From Symbiodinium natans (taxonomy: Eukaryota; Sar; Dinophyceae; Suessiales; Symbiodiniaceae), in the NCBI GenBank assembly GCA_905221605.1, contig CAJNDS010000424.1, positions 872,978-936,977 of the forward strand: DNA of 64,000 bases. The letters are read 5' to 3'. Each line of letters starts with the position of its first letter. The first letter of the stretch is position 1. Of this stretch, positions 62,526-64,000 are shown in pieces. Made by a program: the position numbers and the translations under genes. The notes beneath the pieces are model-generated. The model saw only the letters and a list, made by a program, of their open reading frames with translations. It did no database searches and was not told the origin of the DNA.

Positions 62526-62906
62526 GCTGAGGTGGCACGAGCATTGGCAGCTGGCAGGGATGGCGGCAGGAGGCCATTCGAGACGGCTTCAAGTTCAGCA
62601 GGGAGATTAATTCTATAGGGTCGAGAATTAGGGTTTGGGGTCTAGAGTTGTCGAGTTTCACCCAATAGTCAAAACATTCCTTTAGGGCCTTATTAGTTCG
62701 CATAGGGTTTTGGGGGATTATAAGGGAAACAAAATTGGCAGTTCTTGCGACCCGCGGTTTTAGTGTTTAGCAGGGTGTGTTTGCGGGGCTTTCGAGACTA
62801 GTCCTCCAATCTCAAACCCTCAAACCTACCTAAACCCTAAACCCGAAGCTCGAAGCCCTAAACCCTAAGCCCTAAGCCCTAAGCCCAAAGCCTGCCACCT
62901 GCGCAG

Positions 62907-62975
62907 GTCGACACTCCCGCCGCCGAGGAACTTGCAGAAGCCTCGGCAACCCAGCAGCTGTTGAAGCAGAACAAG
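62907..62975 (+). CDS. Exon-like island ending exactly at GTTTAGGG
   Basis: After CTGCGCAG the frame reads VDTPAAEELAEASATQQLLK, QNK: 23 codons, phase 0 at both ends, ending AAG|GTTTAGGGTTTAGGG. CCCTAAG units lie upstream. One of the clearest array-bounded exons. Confidence 0.45.
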
Positions 62976-63569
62976 GTTTAGGGTTTAGGGTTGCGGAAGG
63001 GGCCAAAACCTATTGCGAGCTTTACCCAACCTCGCACCAATCTGTGTGGCGTTGTGTGGTTGAGTGCAAGCTGGCTTGTGCAAAAGTAGTGGACAGGTCG
63101 GCGAAGTAGGAGAAAGAGGAGCAGCAGGAGAGGGAGCAATAGGACTTAGTATTAGTGAGTGTTTTCACGACCCGAAGTGCCATCTTTTCGTGACAACCTT
63201 TTGAGTTCATCCTTCGGTCCTTGGTACCCGTCCCCACAGACCACATCTCCGAGATGCAAAATGGAAAAGGGTTTAAAGGGCCCCAAAGGGCTTGGTCTGG
63301 GCTCATGGCTGCTGAGTAGGATGCTTGAGAATGGAGCATGTGCGGGTGCCTTCGAAGGCTCTTCGTGAGTGTTTTTCATAAAAAAACATAGGTTTGTGGC
63401 ATTTAAAACTATACCATACCCATGCTTCCGACGCAAAGGATGTCTGTTCGCCTACGGATTGCACCTTGGGCCCCTAAACCCGTAATATCGTGACTCTGGA
63501 ACAGTGGACTCTAAACCCTAAACCCTAAACCCTAAACCCTAAACCCTATATCGTGCCGGAGCCACTCAG
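62976..63569. other. Unique sequence, no supported gene
   Basis: Two TTTAGGG units at 62977-62990 and a CCCTAAA array at 63510-63547. Overlapping frames on both strands at 63022-63436 lack motifs. Confidence 0.4.
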
Positions 63570-63622
63570 GCCACATCGGTGGAAGTTCGATCGCTGCTTG
63601 ACGAGAACCCGGCATGCTTCGT
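63570..63622 (+). CDS. Exon-like island, unknown
   Basis: After CCACTCAG the frame reads ATSVEVRSLLDENPACFV and ends near GTGG|GATCAAGG, a possible GA donor. A CCCTAAA array lies directly upstream. Confidence 0.33.
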
Positions 63623-63951
63623 GGGATCAAGGGTCTGGGATGTGCACACCTCAGCCCTTTGTAGGTCCCAAACCGCTTAACCCACCCTTCCACTAAACCC
63701 TAAAACCCGAAGACCCGAAACCGTTACCCCAATGCCCGCAACCGAAGAGCAGAGGACCATCTTGGGACCATCCTGGGTTTAGGGTTCCGGGTTTCGGGTT
63801 TCGAGGTTGAGTAGGGTGCGGCATGGTGCAGCAAACCCCCCTACTCGAGCCAACCCTCCCTGTATCCCACCTCTCAGCCCCCCCATTATCTTGTAAGCGA
63901 CAGGTGATTTGAACTTCGCCCGGCTCTCCAAACATGACCACGAAGTAAGAC

Positions 63952-64000
63952 AGGGGTCGGGATCATTACTAAGAATATTCCCTTATAGTCCCTCTATACT
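63952..64000 (+). mobile_element. Dispersed element, family F, cut by window edge
   Basis: CAGGGGTCGGGATCATTACT, then AATATTCCCTTATAGTCCCT; same start as 40292. Confidence 0.55.

Noticed and set aside
63022-63436. Overlapping minus-strand frames of about 100 codons
   Set aside because: Both strands are open, there is no domain, and length alone is not convincing in this GC range.
1-64000. CRISPR array, tRNA, rRNA or full spliced-leader RNA gene
   Set aside because: Regular spacing of the arrays is simple tandem repetition without spacers; I saw no tRNA cloverleaf, rRNA core or complete 22-base leader sequence.

Overview
The window looks like nuclear DNA from a dinoflagellate, but the species cannot be told. 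The evidence is: (i) the plant-type telomere heptamer TTTAGGG/CCCTAAA, scattered through the window in dozens of interstitial arrays; (ii) an 11-base exact match to the 3' end of the dinoflagellate spliced leader directly before a minus-strand ATG; (iii) families common in these genomes (FNIP-like repeats with a ubiquitin-like head, RCC1-like repeats, BTB, PPR-like motifs); (iv) short repeated sequences with intron ends (introner-like elements), some with GC or GA donors. No prokaryotic operon, rRNA, tRNA or CRISPR signal was seen.

Layout. 1-2.7 kb: a long uninterrupted minus-strand frame (WW, S1-like, MLLE/PABC-like domains) running off the left edge. 3.5-5.8 kb: an intronless gene with a ubiquitin-like head and 28 FNIP-type 22-residue repeats. 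6-20 kb: telomere-like arrays, MITE-like elements and small exon-like islands, several with a PPR-like signature. 20.1-21.6 kb: an intronless multi-pass membrane protein. 23.8-25.2 kb: a probable three-exon BTB gene, one intron of which starts with the telomere heptamer. 25-37 kb: more arrays and exon-like islands. 37.5-38.6 kb: an intronless ORF of unknown function with introner-like copies just downstream. 39-49 kb: mostly arrays, including the largest block (44.6-46.4 kb). 49.9-51.7 kb: a composite repeat bounded by about 150-bp direct repeats that each hold the same hairpin. 54.7-55.7 kb: an RCC1-like gene broken by a frameshift. 56-64 kb: arrays, dispersed elements and further small exon-like islands.

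Main observation. Many short open islands have a CCCTAAA array on the left and a TTTAGGG array on the right. In the best cases the exon ends exactly at G|GTTTAGGG and begins after an AG that follows CCCTAAA-rich sequence. This suggests introns whose ends are complementary telomere-like arrays (5' GTTTAGGG ... CCCTAAAC 3'), able to pair in the pre-mRNA. Complete intronless genes sit between the arrays, as if nested in such introns or inserted by retroposition. All of this was read by eye, without database search, transcript data or folding, so the exon models are hypotheses.
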